This document shows, one piece after another, positions 63,132-64,000 of a stretch of DNA of 64,000 nt. The first letter of the stretch is position 1. The number at the start of each line of letters is the position of its first letter. This DNA comes from Tomocerus qinae (lineage: Eukaryota; Arthropoda; Collembola; Entomobryomorpha; Tomoceridae): contig CM034546.1 in the NCBI GenBank assembly GCA_020055645.1, positions 117,726,375 through 117,790,374 on the forward strand, given 5' to 3'. The notes under the pieces are model-generated. The model made no database searches. It was not told the origin of the DNA and worked only from the letters and a program-made list of their open reading frames with translations. A program made the position numbers and the translations under genes.

Positions 63132-64000
63132 CGAATGCTCTCTATTTACTTGTGCCAAATGTTTCCCCGGTTCGACTATAATTGTTTTGTCATGGAGTAG
63201 CAGTTACGGGTAATTTAAAGGGTTAATTTCGGTTTATATTTTACTATTTGGTATCTGGCAAACGTGCCTTTGTAATAATATGCCATATCAGCATTCAAGA
63301 GCTCGTGCCGAAACGAAAAGGAAGTATTTTTATAGCTTCTGTTTGATTTACTTCAGCTCTTGAGAATTTTTAGGTGTTTTCCCCGACTTTTATGTACTTT
63401 TAGAGACTAAATATTTGATATTATCGTACTAGACTCGTAGGTAAAAGTGCAAGGACTGTACTTTTTTGTGTAACTGTTTCTAGTTTGAGAATATGCTGCA
63501 GTTGCATGTAGCAAATAGTCAAGAGTACTATGTAGGGGATTTACTAATGTGTTAATGCATAGTAGATGCAACTTTTATTTTAGCATCAGCTCTGTTTTCG
63601 CAAGCCACGAGTGAGAAAGTCATTTGTCAGCATAATTATTGGATTATTCACCTCTGATTCATAGTTCTTCATCCATTATACATTCAACAAGAGCTCCTAA
63701 TACTCCTTAAGTGACTTTAATTCTCCTATTAGCTTGCTACATTAGCTTAAATGTTCAGCGAGCGTGGTTGTGCTTTAAGTAGAACTCCCGGCTTGTTTTT
63801 TTTCTTGTTCACAACGTTATTTCATGTGTTCTAGAATTCAATTGGCAAATAGCTATATATAGTAACTACCAACTGTAATGGCACATTGTTATATCAATTA
63901 TTCTGTACCTATACGTAGTAATGGCACAGACGGAATTTGTCAGTCATCCATAGTTAAAATATATCCTATGTAATCCAATTAGATACTATACACAGGTAGG
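63132..64000. other. Intergenic to window end, nothing recognised
   Basis: AT-rich sequence; no open frame, repeat or RNA gene that I can support. Confidence 0.45.

Overview
The window is AT-rich eukaryotic nuclear DNA, most likely from an arthropod. The evidence is a Gbx/unplugged-type homeobox gene, short GT-AG introns of roughly 75 to 190 bp in several genes, TATA/Inr core promoters, and a mixture of Ty3/gypsy, hAT-like and TA-flanked DNA elements. The exact order cannot be fixed from the sequence. There is no bacterial or organellar material, and I found no tRNA or rRNA gene.

Layout. 1-1248 (+) is the 3' part of the homeobox gene, followed by about 9 kb without recognisable genes but with several repeats and inverted repeats. 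10.3-12.1 kb (-) holds two small two-exon genes for secreted peptides of unknown function. 13.8-14.7 kb (-) is dynactin subunit 6. 19.66-28.91 kb (-) is a complete, very young Ty3/gypsy LTR retrotransposon with near-identical LTRs, a 4-bp target duplication, gag, a short protease frame, a long pol frame, and an extra zinc-knuckle ORF where other elements carry env. 32.7-33.1 kb (-) is an intronless secreted precursor with dibasic cleavage sites. 36.2-40.3 kb (-) is an eight-exon gene for a roughly 858-residue protein I do not recognise. 42.2-42.7 kb is an hAT-type MITE. 43.9-62.4 kb (+) is a ten-exon gene for a very large SR-rich, presumably nuclear protein of about 2,740 residues. Its first intron carries a TA-flanked element with a 38-bp perfect palindrome.

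Most spliced gene models here were assembled by hand. Each junction has GT-AG ends, the reading frame is kept across it, and the summed coding length is a multiple of three. First exons are the weakest part of the models.

The genes do not form a pathway. The points most worth following are the pair of adjacent secreted peptides, the separate prohormone-like precursor, and the coding strategy of the retrotransposon: a stop-start overlap between gag and protease, a frameshift signal inside the protease, an extra zinc-knuckle ORF with a splice acceptor in front of it, and a leader reading frame broken by a single stop.
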